Assembly (NCBI RefSeq): GCF_000213175.1
Contig: NW_009799099.1
Span: forward strand, 1,815,563 to 1,879,562
Reading direction: 5' to 3'
Length of the DNA stretch: 64,000 bases
From: Neurospora tetrasperma FGSC 2508
Lineage: Eukaryota > Ascomycota > Sordariomycetes > Sordariales > Sordariaceae
Part shown: in pieces, positions 22,101 through 32,792 of the stretch
Position numbering within the stretch: position 1 is the stretch's first letter
Layout of the letters: the number at the start of each line of letters is the position of its first letter
Made by a program: the position numbers and the translations under genes
Notes under the pieces: generated by a model
Databases searched by the model: none
Seen by the model: the letters and a program-made list of their open reading frames with translations, nothing else
Told to the model about the DNA's origin: nothing

Positions 22101-23620
22101 GCCTTGAGCTTAACGTCATTGCCGGACAACCAGTTGTCGTCGTCAAGTCTTCAACGCTCCCCCAGTCATCGGTTATGATCCTTGAAGGGGAGCGCCAAAA
22201 GTTCTCGGTCACGCTGCAAAACCTATCAACCACGACTCCAGTCGATTTCCTGCTGTTTTCCTTCCAAGATTCGACTCAGGAACCATTGCAAGCCGCAATG
22301 GCCAGCAGAGATGCCACTCTTGCTGAGCTCTATGAATATGAGCTCATCCTTGCCAAGAAGCAGGCTCTTCGTATACGCAAGGAAGGGAACCAGAAGAGGT
22401 ACATTCCTCCTGGCGGCACAGCAACATTCGACTTTGAGATTCTCGGGAAACCAGGTCTTACACACGGCCTCATCCAGGTTGACTACGCTTGCTTAGGCGT
22501 GCCTCCTGACGAGCTAGAAGAGGAGAGGTTCTTTACTCGTCAGGTCTCGCTGGCACTTACCGTTACTGTCAATGCCAGTATTGAAATAGCCCGCATGGAC
22601 GTCTTCCCACTGCACGGCAGCATCCCTGAGCCCCTCTGGCTACGGGCGGGTAGCAACAAGGAGAGCACGTCGGAACTGACCGCCGATACACATTGCCTGC
22701 TGATGTTGGATTTGCGCAATGCTTGGCCGAGTAATATGGTGATACAGCTCGAGTCAGAGGACGGAGCCAGGCTCGAGGAGCATATCCTTCCTGGAAACGT
22801 TAACAGAGTGATCTTCCCAATTAAAAGAGTCTACCTCGAGGACCCTTATGCGTCCATTCCTGTGTTGAACCCCTCTCGGCAGAGGCAGTTCATTGTCAGC
22901 TCAAAGCTTACGCCTGAGATGGAACGAGCCAACCGTGAGGCGTTCTGGTACAGGGAGAGAGTGCTAGACTCGCTCACGGGAACGTGGCGGACCGGGCCAG
23001 GAGGGGGAACCATTGCCGGCGGTAGGAGCGGAAGCATCGAGTTAAGGGCTATGAGGTTGACGAGCCGCATGATTGAGGCGGTAAAGGTGGATGAGATCGG
23101 GATCGAAATCTCCGTTCTGGATGCCTCCGCCTCGCCATCCTCCCCTGAAAAGCAAAAGCACAAATCACACGCAATCGCCAAGGTCGAGTCCTTTTTGCAG
23201 CTCCGCGTCGCTGTCACTAACCGCACAAACCAGCCCATCTATCCGCTCGTCCGCCTCATGCCGTCCCTATGCCACCGACCGCTCAACGTCGCGCTCGACT
23301 TCACCCGCAAGTTTGCCTGGAACGGCACTCTTCAGAAAGCACTACCTCTCTTGGCAGGTGGAGAGAGTGCCGAGGTTGTTATGGGCGTCACGGCATTGTG
23401 TAGAGGCGAGTTTGAGATCTCTGCGAGCGTGGAAGAGACGATGGTGTGGAGGCCGAGCGAGGAGGAAGAAGAGGAGAGGCGGAAGAGGAGGAGCGAGGTG
23501 GAGAAGATGCAAGATGCGGCGATGGGGATGGAGATTGCGGGCAGTAAAAGGGAGAGGAGGGTGTGGTGCTCTAGGAGGCCGGCTAGAGTTGTTGTGATCA
23601 GGAATGATATGGATGAGTAA
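19185..23620 (+). CDS. trs120: TRAPPII complex subunit Trs120
   Basis: Two exons, 19185-19350 and 19422-23620, with a 71-nt intron; 1454 residues. Trs120 (TRAPPC9, HypA in Aspergillus) is a TRAPPII-specific subunit that takes part in activating Rab GTPases at the late Golgi. The N-terminus has the family signature across the splice (RVKTLVLPIGRIKRDRFDTF, then NMFTPLAFPDGAMFYDL). The middle has helical repeat regions (FQIVLGSLYLQAGRWIDALRE), and the C-terminal half consists of beta-sandwich-like segments typical of TRAPPC9. A low-complexity Ser/Pro/Arg-rich linker sits at about residues 210-310. Family length is 1200-1500 residues in fungi, so the gene appears complete. The 3' end is rich in acidic and arginine codons. 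Confidence 0.93.
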
Positions 23621-24247
23621 GTCCTTCAAGCTGATGAGTCTTTCTGGCCACCAGGAAGGAAGGGAGGATATACTATGTAGGTAGATGTATCCATGCATGG
23701 CACAAGCGTTGACATTGGTTTCGGGCTGGGGTTAGTGGGAATGGCTCGGGCGGAAAGCATGAAAGTATGATATGAAGCTGTATGACACGTAGAGTAAACA
23801 TTAATTGGCATATATCCATGAATGACTTTCCCTAGTAGTAGCATAGAGCTAATCACACGAGTTCTGATCTGCAGAACGACATGAAGTGCTATCATTGTGA
23901 TGACGGAGATCAATATCATGCCAGGGTTAGGGTTCTGGCAATATGTACAAAACTCCCTGACGCTAAAGCCGCTCGCCACTGCGATTGACCGAATACGCTC
24001 GGTGGCCAAGGCTTTCGAGATTTTGTTAAACGAATGTCACCACTGACTCGCAAAAATCGGCGCAAAACTTTATTTTTCCCCTTTGCTCATGAAAGTGAGT
24101 TAGCCGGTGGACTCATGTGGGTGTAAGAAGGAACCTTGAGGGAAAAAGAGGAAAAAAGACGAAAAAAGAAGAAGAAAAAAAGGGTTCGATTTCGTTCCTG
24201 CAGCACACCCCTCATTCATTAATTTGTCCTACATATGCAAGGAAGAC
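23621..24247. other. Spacer between trs120 and aminodeoxychorismate synthase gene
   Basis: About 630 bases with no gene. It holds GGGTTAGGGTT at 23924-23934, a telomere-repeat-like (telobox) sequence, and a purine-rich run of GAAAAAAG units at about 24140-24181 just upstream of the next start codon. Confidence 0.5.
23924..23934. promoter_or_regulatory. Telobox-like site upstream of aminodeoxychorismate synthase
   Basis: GGGTTAGGGTT matches the vertebrate/fungal telomere repeat TTAGGG, and its core TTAGGGTT is the reverse complement of the ARCCCTAA word bound by Tbf1 in yeasts. It lies 314 bases upstream of the start codon at 24248. A regulatory role is inferred. Confidence 0.3.
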
Positions 24248-27103
24248 ATGGACGACCAACCCATATCCGAGTCTAACACCAAGATGTTTACACCCACCAC
24301 CCATCATCATCCTATTGAGTCTTTCTCCGAGTCGTCTTTAAAACACCTTCATTCGTCTGAATCTGACCACACCAATGGCAACAATGTCTCTCCAGCAAAA
24401 ACATGCAGCAACGAGAAGAAGCAAAAGAAGCACAAAATCCTTTTCCTAGACGCCTACGACTCCTTCTCCAACAACATCACCTCCCTCCTCACCACCCTCC
24501 TCGACGATGTAGACGTTTACGTCCTCTCCATCGACTCACCCCTCCTGGATCCTACCTCGCCCGATTTTGGCAAACGGTTCCGCAGGGAACTTGCCCAGTA
24601 CACGGCCGTGGTATGCGGTCCCGGGCCGGGGTCGCCCGATAATGATGCGGATGTTGGGCTGATGAATTATGTGTGGCAGCTTACTGCTGCTGAGGAAGCG
24701 GATGGAGAAAAGGGGGGAGAAGGTGGTGCACTCCTACCCGTCCTGGGCATTTGTCTCGGGTTTCAGAGCTTGGTGAAGTATGGTGGTGGGGAGGTGAAGA
24801 GGCTGAAGAGGGGGTTGCATGGGATGGTTAGGGAGGTTTTGCATCTTCCCCACGGCAGCGGCGAAGGTGACGGTGAGGGCAACGGCAGCAGCAGCATCTT
24901 TCGGGGTGTTCAACCGTTCAAGGCGACGCTTTATCACTCGCTTTGTGGCGATATTGGCCAGCATGAGGTTTCTGACGCGGACTGGGAGGAGGGAGGTGCG
25001 AAATGGAAGCCCATCGAAAGGTGTCCAGATCTCTTGCCGCTGGCGTGGGTAGAAGAGAAGCGCGAGGACGGGGAGGTGGAGAGAATCCTGATGGGAGTAA
25101 AGCACATGAAAAAACCGTTCTGGGGGCTGCAGTACCACCCTGAATCGGTGTGCACAGAGAAAGAGGGGAACAAAGTTATTGAGAACTGGTTTAAAGAAGC
25201 GCTGAGTTGGAACGAAAAGAAGAAGAGGGTGGTGGTGGAAGTTGCTGAAGGCGAGAGGTTGGCGCACCAGGCTACTAAGCCTAGTCTGTTGTCAATGTTA
25301 CAAGTTCCGGTTGGCGACGAGCACATGTCGTTTTCTACTACTAGCGAGAGAAACAAGATGTGGTGGGAGCGCATGGGAACGAGACCTGAGCACCGTTCTG
25401 TTACGGTCCGTCTGCCATACGGCGTGCAGGTGTCGGACGTGGTGGAGGAGCTGGGCCTGGATGGCTCCGACAAGGTGGTGGTTTTGGAATCTGCAAACGC
25501 GGCTGCTGCGGCGTCGTCGAGAGCAGATGTGCGAGGTCGATACAGCATCATCGCAGCAGGACTGGAAGAGGCACTGCGGCTGGAGTACCACACTGGTGAT
25601 GAGTATGCTACTTTCAAGCTTCAGCAGATCAACGGCTTGCAGGTGGATCTGTCTGAACGGGTTTTCCTCGGTTCTTACGGCGGTATATGGGGTCTCATGG
25701 CCAGTTTCCATGGGACGCGGAGCCTGGGGAGTGGTGTTGAGCTTCCTGATCTACCGTTCCTGGGAGGATTCATAGGTTTCATCACCTATGAACAAGGCCT
25801 GAGTGACATCGACATCCGTCTGGAAACACGCCCACACCACCGACCTGACGTCTGTCTGGCATGGGTAACAAAGAGCGTGGTCATAGATCACAGTCTTGGC
25901 TTGGCCCATATCCAGGAGTTATATTCTTCTGATGCAAGCTTGGGCGATGCTGCCTGGATGCGGAGCACCGCAGACCGACTTGTTTCAGTCTCTGCCCATC
26001 ACCGACACCCATTCCTCAACGATTTGCCTTCACCCGCCAAGAAGGTGAAAACGCGCCATCCTTCTACAAGCCCCTCAATACAGACACCTCTGATACCGGA
26101 ATACGAGGCCAAGGTTAAGGCCTGTCAAGAGTTCATCGCAGCCGGCGACTCTTACGAGCTCTGTCTCACAGACCAAACCAAGATCACTCGGCCCCTGAGC
26201 GACATGATCCCGTCATCTGCTCCCCAAGAAAATCAAGGACTGCAACAACAGCAACAACAACAACAACAGCGAATAAGCTCAACCTTCAACCGAAAGCAGC
26301 AACAACAGCGTCGCTCCTCCTCCCCCATCCCCTCCTCCTGGCATCTCTACAAAACGCTCCGCTCCAGACAACCAGCCCCATTCGCGTCCTACCTCCGCCT
26401 CGGCGGCGCGACGCTCGTCAGCGCCTCGCCCGAGCGTTTCTTGACGTACAACCGGCATGGGCGGTGCTCAATGCGGCCGATGAAGGGAACAGTGCGCAAG
26501 TCCGAAGCGGTCTCGACGCTCGAGCAGGCCGAGAAGATTCTGCACGTGCCCAAGGAGGAAGCCGAGAACCTGATGATTGTCGACTTGGTCCGGCACGACT
26601 TGCATTCGATTTGCGGGGCGGGTCACGTTGAGGTGAGCGATCTGCTCAAGGTGGAGGAGTATCAGAGTGTGTTTCAGATGATTACTGTTGTTGAAGGGCA
26701 GCTACCCCCAACCTCTGACGAGAAGAGATACACGGGGCTGGACGTCCTCGCGGCCAGTCTGCCGCCGGGAAGCATGACGGGAGCTCCCAAGAAACGCAGC
26801 TGCGAGCTGTTGCAGCAGATTGAGCAGAACAGTGAGCGCAGTTTGTACTCGGGTGTTGTTGGCTACATGTGTGTCAGCGGGAGAGGAGATTGGAGCGTGA
26901 CGATCCGAAGTCTGTTCCGGTGGGACGATGAGCGGGTAACTGTGCAGGGACAAGGAGCAGATAGCCAGAGTGAGGAAGAACATGAGGTGTGGCATATTGG
27001 CGCTGGAGGAGCGGTTACCATCCTGAGTACCCCTGAGGGTGAGCGGGAGGAAATGTTTACGAAACTCGCTGGGCCGTTGAAGGTGTTTGCGGATCTGGGT
27101 TAG
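24248..27103 (+). CDS. pabaA: Aminodeoxychorismate synthase, PabA-PabB fusion (PABA synthase)
   Basis: A single exon of 951 residues. The enzyme turns chorismate plus glutamine into 4-amino-4-deoxychorismate for folate synthesis. The N-terminal glutamine amidotransferase half starts ILFLDAYDSFSNN and carries the nucleophile Cys169 in GICLGFQ and the His-Glu pair in LQYHPES. The C-terminal chorismate-binding half has SPERFL, the key RPMKGTVRKS motif (the lysine is typical of PABA synthase rather than anthranilate synthase), ENLMIVDLVRHDL and GSMTGAPKKRS. A glutamine-rich, low-complexity insert lies in the PabB half at about 26238-26330. The frame is open upstream to 24224, but the first ATG is at 24248; another in-frame ATG at 24281 is possible. 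Confidence 0.95.
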   Translation: MDDQPISESNTKMFTPTTHHHPIESFSESSLKHLHSSESDHTNGNNVSPAKTCSNEKKQKKHKILFLDAYDSFSNNITSLLTTLLDDVDVYVLSIDSPLLDPTSPDFGKRFRRELAQYTAVVCGPGPGSPDNDADVGLMNYVWQLTAAEEADGEKGGEGGALLPVLGICLGFQSLVKYGGGEVKRLKRGLHGMVREVLHLPHGSGEGDGEGNGSSSIFRGVQPFKATLYHSLCGDIGQHEVSDADWEEGGAKWKPIERCPDLLPLAWVEEKREDGEVERILMGVKHMKKPFWGLQYHPESVCTEKEGNKVIENWFKEALSWNEKKKRVVVEVAEGERLAHQATKPSLLSMLQVPVGDEHMSFSTTSERNKMWWERMGTRPEHRSVTVRLPYGVQVSDVVEELGLDGSDKVVVLESANAAAAASSRADVRGRYSIIAAGLEEALRLEYHTGDEYATFKLQQINGLQVDLSERVFLGSYGGIWGLMASFHGTRSLGSGVELPDLPFLGGFIGFITYEQGLSDIDIRLETRPHHRPDVCLAWVTKSVVIDHSLGLAHIQELYSSDASLGDAAWMRSTADRLVSVSAHHRHPFLNDLPSPAKKVKTRHPSTSPSIQTPLIPEYEAKVKACQEFIAAGDSYELCLTDQTKITRPLSDMIPSSAPQENQGLQQQQQQQQQRISSTFNRKQQQQRRSSSPIPSSWHLYKTLRSRQPAPFASYLRLGGATLVSASPERFLTYNRHGRCSMRPMKGTVRKSEAVSTLEQAEKILHVPKEEAENLMIVDLVRHDLHSICGAGHVEVSDLLKVEEYQSVFQMITVVEGQLPPTSDEKRYTGLDVLAASLPPGSMTGAPKKRSCELLQQIEQNSERSLYSGVVGYMCVSGRGDWSVTIRSLFRWDDERVTVQGQGADSQSEEEHEVWHIGAGGAVTILSTPEGEREEMFTKLAGPLKVFADLG

Positions 27104-27735
27104 ACTCGATGAATTGGTGAGAGAAAGAGTGGGAGTGTTCTATGGTGAGCAGAGCTGGTTCGAGGCCAGAGGCTGTGGAAGAAAGGGAAGGCGAAAAACA
27201 AAAGCAAGATAACTTCATCATTTTGGGCCCAGGCGCGCGTTAGGGTTATAAGAACAAGATATCCAACATATCTAGGGTGTCGTCTTGGTGTCAAGGCTAA
27301 AATGGGTTGGAGTTTTGTGGCTTGTCATATTAGCTCAACCGATGCATACCTTACGGCGGGATTAAAAAGTAGACTTTTCAACGCGATGCATTGCAAATGG
27401 AGAGAAAGAAGACGTCAAGCCCTCTCGCTAGATGAATGATCACCGCAAAAAAACAACCTCATAACTGTCTCGTAATAATCCAAATCCAGCCCAGCCCATA
27501 AGCGCTTCATCAGCCAGTGCTCGCCTCTTTCCCAAAACCCATTTGATCATATCCCATAGCTGTCATCCGGCCCAAGTCCCGGCACTTGTACAATCATGGT
27601 CTCCCACCATGCGTAAATCGGTTCCGCACCCAACCGCTCTCCGGAAGTCGCTGCTTCTCTGTAGTTCTGTGTCATTGTTGTGTGTGTCTCAGACTCTGGA
27701 CCATTCTGTCGTGGTCGAAATCATTGGTCGGCTAG
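27104..27735. other. Spacer between convergent PABA synthase and vps55 genes
   Basis: About 630 bases of 3' flanking DNA for both neighbours. It includes one TTAGGGTT word at 27240-27247. No gene or RNA recognised. Confidence 0.5.
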
Positions 27736-28224
27736 TCAGAAGTCTTGCTCTTCCTGGAAGAACATGGCAAAGCTGATAATGGTGCCATAGATCAACAGGC
27801 CACCGATAACGGACATGATCATGGCCGGGACCGTGATGATGGCCGAGTTTGCGAGAACTACTGGAAGAGCTGTTTGTCGAAGAGGGGAGGAGAGAGATGT
27901 CAGCTATCGTACATGCAACACAACACAAACACAGGATACACGACAGCCACAAGATGGAGGAGTAAACCTACCAAGTCCCATCATGACCAGGAAACCAGTG
28001 CAGAAGCGACCCAGATCCAACACCGCAGCGCCCGAGCTCTCAACAAAGTCGTCCGGATTGGCGCAATGGCTGCAGATCCAGTTGGGTATGGGCGCCAACA
28101 CGTAGGTGGCCACCACCAGCAGCGGGTAGTATGCCTTCCATAGTGCGCATGACAAGATGACGAGGAGGAAGCCCACCGCCAAGACGAAGGAGAGCGCGAT
28201 GATGGTCTTGAGTCCTGCTGCCAT
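27736..28224 (-). CDS. vps55: Vps55/LEPROT family endosomal membrane protein
   Basis: Two exons on the minus strand, 28224-27972 and 27869-27736, with a 102-nt intron; 128 residues. Vps55 works with Vps68 in late-endosome to vacuole traffic. The protein is almost wholly hydrophobic, with four membrane segments. It starts MAAGLKTIIALSFVLAVGF, continues through YYPLLVVATYVLAPIPNWIC, and ends IIYG-type (LLIYGTIISFAMFFQEEQDF), matching the family end to end. The exon junction restores GLALPVVLANS. The open frame extends upstream without an ATG, so 28224 is the start. Length is normal for the family. Confidence 0.94.
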
Positions 28225-29141
28225 CTCGGGTGGATATGTGAAAGCTTCTGGTTGCAAAGGCGTCCAAGTTTCGGGCACAGTAGAAGTCAGGGCGTCGTTT
28301 ACGCCGGTAACCCGGAGAATCTGCCCAGGTAGAGTCGAAGTGTCGCGGGCTTGCCGGGATCACAGGTGTTTGTTGCGCAGACGTGGCTAACTCGTAATCG
28401 ATGGAAATGTAAGCGCTGCCTGCTGCTTTTTGTGATCGAGAACCTGACAGATTATCGCGTGGGTTACTCGGCTTGCGCGCTTCGTCGACTCGTTGCTGTA
28501 GCAGGCGACAAGTCGTGATGGTGGTGATGCAGTGTGCTTGTGGTGGAGAGTGGTGTCGTTGGAGGAGCTCCAGCGAGCGGGAACAAGTGACGACTTGCAC
28601 TGACGCTTTGGCTGTCGTCAGTCAGCCTCTTCCTGGCTCTCGCTCAGCACATTCCGTTCCATACCTAGAGAGAGGTACCTACCTAGGTATGTAGCGCGCA
28701 CCTGGCCGCCCGCACTTACACTACAAGTAAGGTAGGGTAAGTACAAGCAAAAGTGGGTCTGACTTTCTTTTGGCGGGCAAGGGAGGTACCTGCAGCGACG
28801 TACCAGTTGCCTGCCCGCCCGCGCGTTGCCTGTCCCGCCCTCCGTCACCCAACATCCCATCCTCATTGCCTGGGCGGCGGGACCTGACGAAGCTAGGAGC
28901 TGCCTGCGCAACTGCCCGCGGGAAGAAGCAACCACTGTCCACTGACCTCCCCCCCATCCATCCCACCCAGACTGCACCACCACCACCACCATCGTCACTA
29001 TCAGCACAAACAACAATCTTTCGCGTCCTCCAAACACCCGCCAGAAGAAACCGACGAGATACTTGCCGGCACAGATCCCCGATACCCCCGCCGCAATCTG
29101 CTCTTGTTTCCCAATCTCCTCGATAGAGGTGTCCAGCAGCC
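28225..29141. promoter_or_regulatory. Divergent promoter region of vps55 and pre5
   Basis: About 920 bases lie between two start codons that point away from each other. It contains the motif cluster CTAGAGAGAGGTACCTACCTAGGTA at about 28664-28689, including the palindrome TACCTAGGTA. The side near pre5 is rich in CACCAC and pyrimidines. No further gene is supported. Confidence 0.5.
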
Positions 29142-30162
29142 ATGTTCAGGAACAACTACGACAACGACTCGGTCACATTGTAAGCGAAGCTGTCCCGCAG
29201 CCGCCAGCCAGACTGGGCCCTGCTTCCAAACGCCCAAAGCTCTGCACTTAAAGAGGTCTACCCTCGACATTCAGCTAACAACTGCTTTCCCTTCAGCTCT
29301 CCGCAAGGGCGAATTTTCCAGGTCGAATATGCGGCGGAAGCAGTAAAGCAGGGTTCGGTGGTGGTGGGAATTGCTAGCAAGACACACGCCGTCCTGGTAG
29401 CGATCAAGGTACTTCGCCCCGACCACCCCTCGTGCACCACCCTGCCGATACATGTATCCTCCCATCCATCCTAGAGCCAAGTTGAGCTGACCATGTTCTT
29501 GTCGCTCTATCCAGCGTAACGCCGAAGAACTCTCCTCGTACCAAAAGAAGCTCTTTCCCATCGACGAACATGTCGGCATCGCCATCGCCGGTCTCACCTC
29601 GGACGCGCGCGTCCTCTCCAACTTCATGAAGCAGCAGTCCCTCGGCCACCGCCTCACGTACGGCCGCAACATGCCCGTGCGGACCCTTGTCGACATGATC
29701 GGATCCAAGGCGCAGATCAACACGCAACACTACGGTAAGCGGCCCTACGGTGTCGGTCTCCTGGTCGCCGGCGTTGACGACCACGGCCCGCACCTTTTCG
29801 AGTTTCAGCCCAGCGGCATGACCGAGGAGATGGTGGCCTTTGCCATTGGCGCCCGCAGCCAGATGGCGCGCACATATTTGGAGAAGAACCTAGAGGCCTT
29901 TGCCGACTGCGGCCGCGAGGAGCTGATCCGTCATGGTCTCAAGGCGCTCAAGGAGAGCTTGGTGCAAGACCGCGAGTTGACCATCGACAATACCAGCGTC
30001 GCCATTGTGGGTGTCGAGAAGCAGGAGGACGGCACGACCAAGCCGCAGCCATTCATGGTGTACGATGGACAAGACGTCAGCGCATGGATAGAGAGTGTGG
30101 CGGATAACCAAGAGGCTGCCCCGGCAGCTGCCGAGGGCGAGGGTATGGATGTCGATAGCTAA
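29142..30162 (+). CDS. pre5: 20S proteasome subunit alpha-6 (PSMA1/Pre5 type)
   Basis: Three exons, 29142-29179, 29297-29408 and 29515-30162, giving 265 residues. It is an outer-ring alpha subunit of the 20S proteasome core. The alpha-type N-terminal signature is rebuilt across the first intron ([13 protein letters not shown], then [19 protein letters not shown]). The order then follows PSMA1: [56 protein letters not shown] and SIGARSQ-like [16 protein letters not shown]. The tail is acidic and alanine-rich (EGEGMDVDS). Introns are 117 and 106 nt. It stands divergent to vps55. Confidence 0.96.
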
Positions 30163-30492
30163 AGGATAAAAATGTGGGGTTTACTTTGAGGCATAGGTGC
30201 AGATTTAGCACATGGAGCGCATACACCCGGAATGAAGTAATGAGATGAACAAGTCCCTTTATGTTAATGCATTGTTTTGTGTCTACTGACATCATGACGC
30301 GAATCCCACCGATCAAGCAAACTGGTACACCGAGAGCTTTTGAATGATGGCCCAGCCTAAGAAACAGTACCCCTGAACGCCGTCGTCCATCCAGAACGAA
30401 GCTGCGCGATGCAAGGCAACAGCAACTGCTTTCCCCAGCAGGAAAGGGAAACCTCAAGAAAACGATCTTCCCTCGTCTCTTACCCTCCTTGC
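30163..30492. other. Spacer between convergent pre5 and LOG-family gene
   Basis: About 330 bases of shared 3' flank, AT-richer than the exons. Nothing recognised. Confidence 0.5.
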
Positions 30493-31108
30493 CTACTCAT
30501 CACTCCAGTTCAGCTTGAAAACCGCCTCGGACACCTTATACTCCCTCAGCGCCTTGATCGCATCCTCCGAGTTCTTCGCCTCCACCATGATCTTTCCATT
30601 TGCCTGGTTCACAAATCCCTCTTGGATGCTGTTCTGGATCCAGTGCAGAATACCGTCATAGAAGCCGTTGATGTTGAGCAGGACGATGCCCTTGTCGTGG
30701 ATGCCCAGCTGGTTCCACGTCACCGTCTCGAACAGCTCCTCCATGGTACCGTAGCCGCCACTCAAGGCGATGAAGCCCGATCCGGGGCCGCCCGTTAACA
30801 CCTCCTGCGCCATCATCATCTTGCGCGTGTGCATGTCCTTGACAATGGTCGTTCGGCCAAAGACGTTCTCATCAGGGACGGGAAGCTGCTTGGCCTTTGC
30901 CTCCTCGTCGGCGGCGGAATCCTTCTGCCCGCCGCTCACCTGGGTGGACGTGTAGTGAGGGTCGCGCTCGTACCGGACCAGAGCCTCGGGGATGATGCCG
31001 TGGACGGAGTCAGGGCCGGACAGGGAAACAAGGGTCTTGGCAATTTCGCCCATGAGGCCGACTGTGCCACCACCGTAGACTGTGACATTACTGTTAGTGA
31101 GGAGTTCC

Positions 31109-31157
<49 letters not shown>

Positions 31158-31334
31158 TTTGGGTAGGAGAAGTAAGTCAGTACCGAGGTCAATGTTGTTG
31201 GCGGCCATGGTACGGGCGAGCTGGCGCGCGGCTTCGAGGTAGATGGGGTTGTTGCCGGCGGATGCGCCGCAGTAAACGCAGATCTTGGTCCGCTTGGGGT
31301 TGGAGGTAACACCGTTGGTCGACATGTTGGTCAT
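30493..31334 (-). CDS. LOG-family phosphoribohydrolase (lysine decarboxylase-like fold)
   Basis: Two exons on the minus strand, 31334-31184 and 31079-30493, with a 104-nt intron; 245 residues. LOG proteins hydrolyse nucleoside 5'-monophosphates, in plants and some microbes releasing active cytokinin bases; the substrate in fungi is usually unproven. The N-terminus KICVYCGASAGNNPIYL and the exon-joined VYGGGTVGLMGEIA are typical. The second signature, normally PGGxGTxxE, reads SGGYGTMEE, keeping the catalytic glutamate. An unusual charged insert with Lys/Glu/Asp lies at about residues 105-130. The intron contains a long AGT repeat. A second ATG three codons downstream (31325) could also serve. 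Confidence 0.92.
31109..31157. repeat. (AGT)n trinucleotide microsatellite in LOG-gene intron
   Basis: About sixteen uninterrupted copies of AGT (ACT on the gene strand) lie inside the single intron of the LOG-family gene and make up nearly half of it. Such a tract is likely to vary in length between strains. Confidence 0.9.
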
Positions 31335-32792
31335 CTCTCCTTGTTTAGTTACTGTATGTCAAGAAATGTTGCTTGGTGGTAAGGTCTCTTTAAATGCTCT
31401 TATGAGAGAGTGTGGTGACTCGGTGAAGGTAAAGGTAGCGGAGTGGTAGCGGAGTGGCAGCGTTGGGTTCAAGATATTTATACAAAGTGAAGGGCAAAGT
31501 GGGTTCTAAGAACCTGGGCCCAGATCTTTTGTATTGAACCTTCTGCTAAACTTTTACGGCTTGAGCCAACAAGAGCTATCCGTCAGACTTTAGGGCAGGA
31601 TAATTTTCGGATGGATTTCTATCAAGGCTGGGGGGTGAAGTCAACATCCAAGGCGTCCATTCACGAGAATGAAGTGTTGGATGATGACTCGACAAGGACG
31701 CCTCTCGGGGACCCTTGAGAGGCGTGGAGTGGATTTATAAGAGAACACCCGGGCCCTCTCAAAAGTTGCAGGGAAGTTTAGACGTTCTGCCCTGGGTTGG
31801 GTGTGTTCCGAGTATCAGGTTCGAATCCTCGCGAAGATAGCAAAGGGCATCAGTGAAATTCAGACGGACGTTCCGAGAACAATGGCCAAAGCAGGCGAAT
31901 CGGATTGTTGATTGTCAAGCTCGTTGCAGGTAGATAAATCGTTGCTGGCCTTGTTATGCCGGGAGAAGCCGCAGGACATAGGCGCACCCAAATGTTCGAA
32001 GCCAGGATGTCTTTCGCTCTGTGAATCAACTTCCACTTACAAGAATGGCATCGGCAATCTTTGTGACTGTGACGCGCGAGGGTGGACTTTTGCAGCTGGA
32101 ATGTACCATGTCACGGGAGTGTTGACAGTGTACTTTGACAGGAGGAACCATCGCGGAATGCTTTCGTACGTGCTCCGGTTCCCGGCAGTGAATGGTTCAA
32201 AGCTATGGATACGATGGTCACACGGCGTGACGGCCAATCGACTCCCGATTCCTAGACACGCGATATCAAACCAGTTGTGGTGTTGTGGGCTACCCGACTG
32301 TATAGTAGTGTAGTGTACTGTAGTAGTGTAAATATGAAGTTGCGAACTGGGACACGTTGCTTGGACTCGGGACGCCAGAGGTTGATCACTAAGTATAGAG
32401 GTTAAGTAAGTACCTACTCGGTCGAGGTTAGATTGTTGTTCCTTGTAGTGTACAGTGTACATACCACATTCAAGTGGATAATGTCAAGTTCGAATGGACC
32501 CTCCTTGCTGTTTCCCCGCCGACTTGTCGTGACGGGAGCGCTGAGACAACGGGTTCTGGCCGAACCAGAGGGTACCTAGGTACGTACCTCTACAGTCCCC
32601 TATCAAAAATTACAGTACCACGCTGTTTCCTCCCGTGAACATCATCACCATCACCACCTCAGCCCGGGCCACTCTTGACAACAGAGTCCTGTGGTAACCT
32701 ACGACAGACCACTATACATCAAGTATCACCTTGGTTGGGCTCAAGTGGGACAAAAACCTTCGATTTGTTCTCCATCTGTCACCTCTCCCAAG
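31335..32792. promoter_or_regulatory. Divergent promoter region of LOG and CLPTM1-family genes
   Basis: About 1.46 kb between divergent starts. The motif TACCTAGGTACGTACCTCTA lies at 32573-32592, 200 bases before the CLPTM1-family start. Open frames at 31912-32313 (+) and 32037-32462 (-) lack any recognisable domain. A B-box-like GGTTCGAATCC at 31818-31828 is not part of a foldable tRNA. Confidence 0.5.

Noticed and set aside
31434-31828. A-box-like TAGCGGAGTGG copies and a perfect B-box GGTTCGAATCC
   Set aside because: They lie about 380 bases apart, the T-stem around the B-box has a mismatch, and no cloverleaf or known Pol III RNA could be folded.
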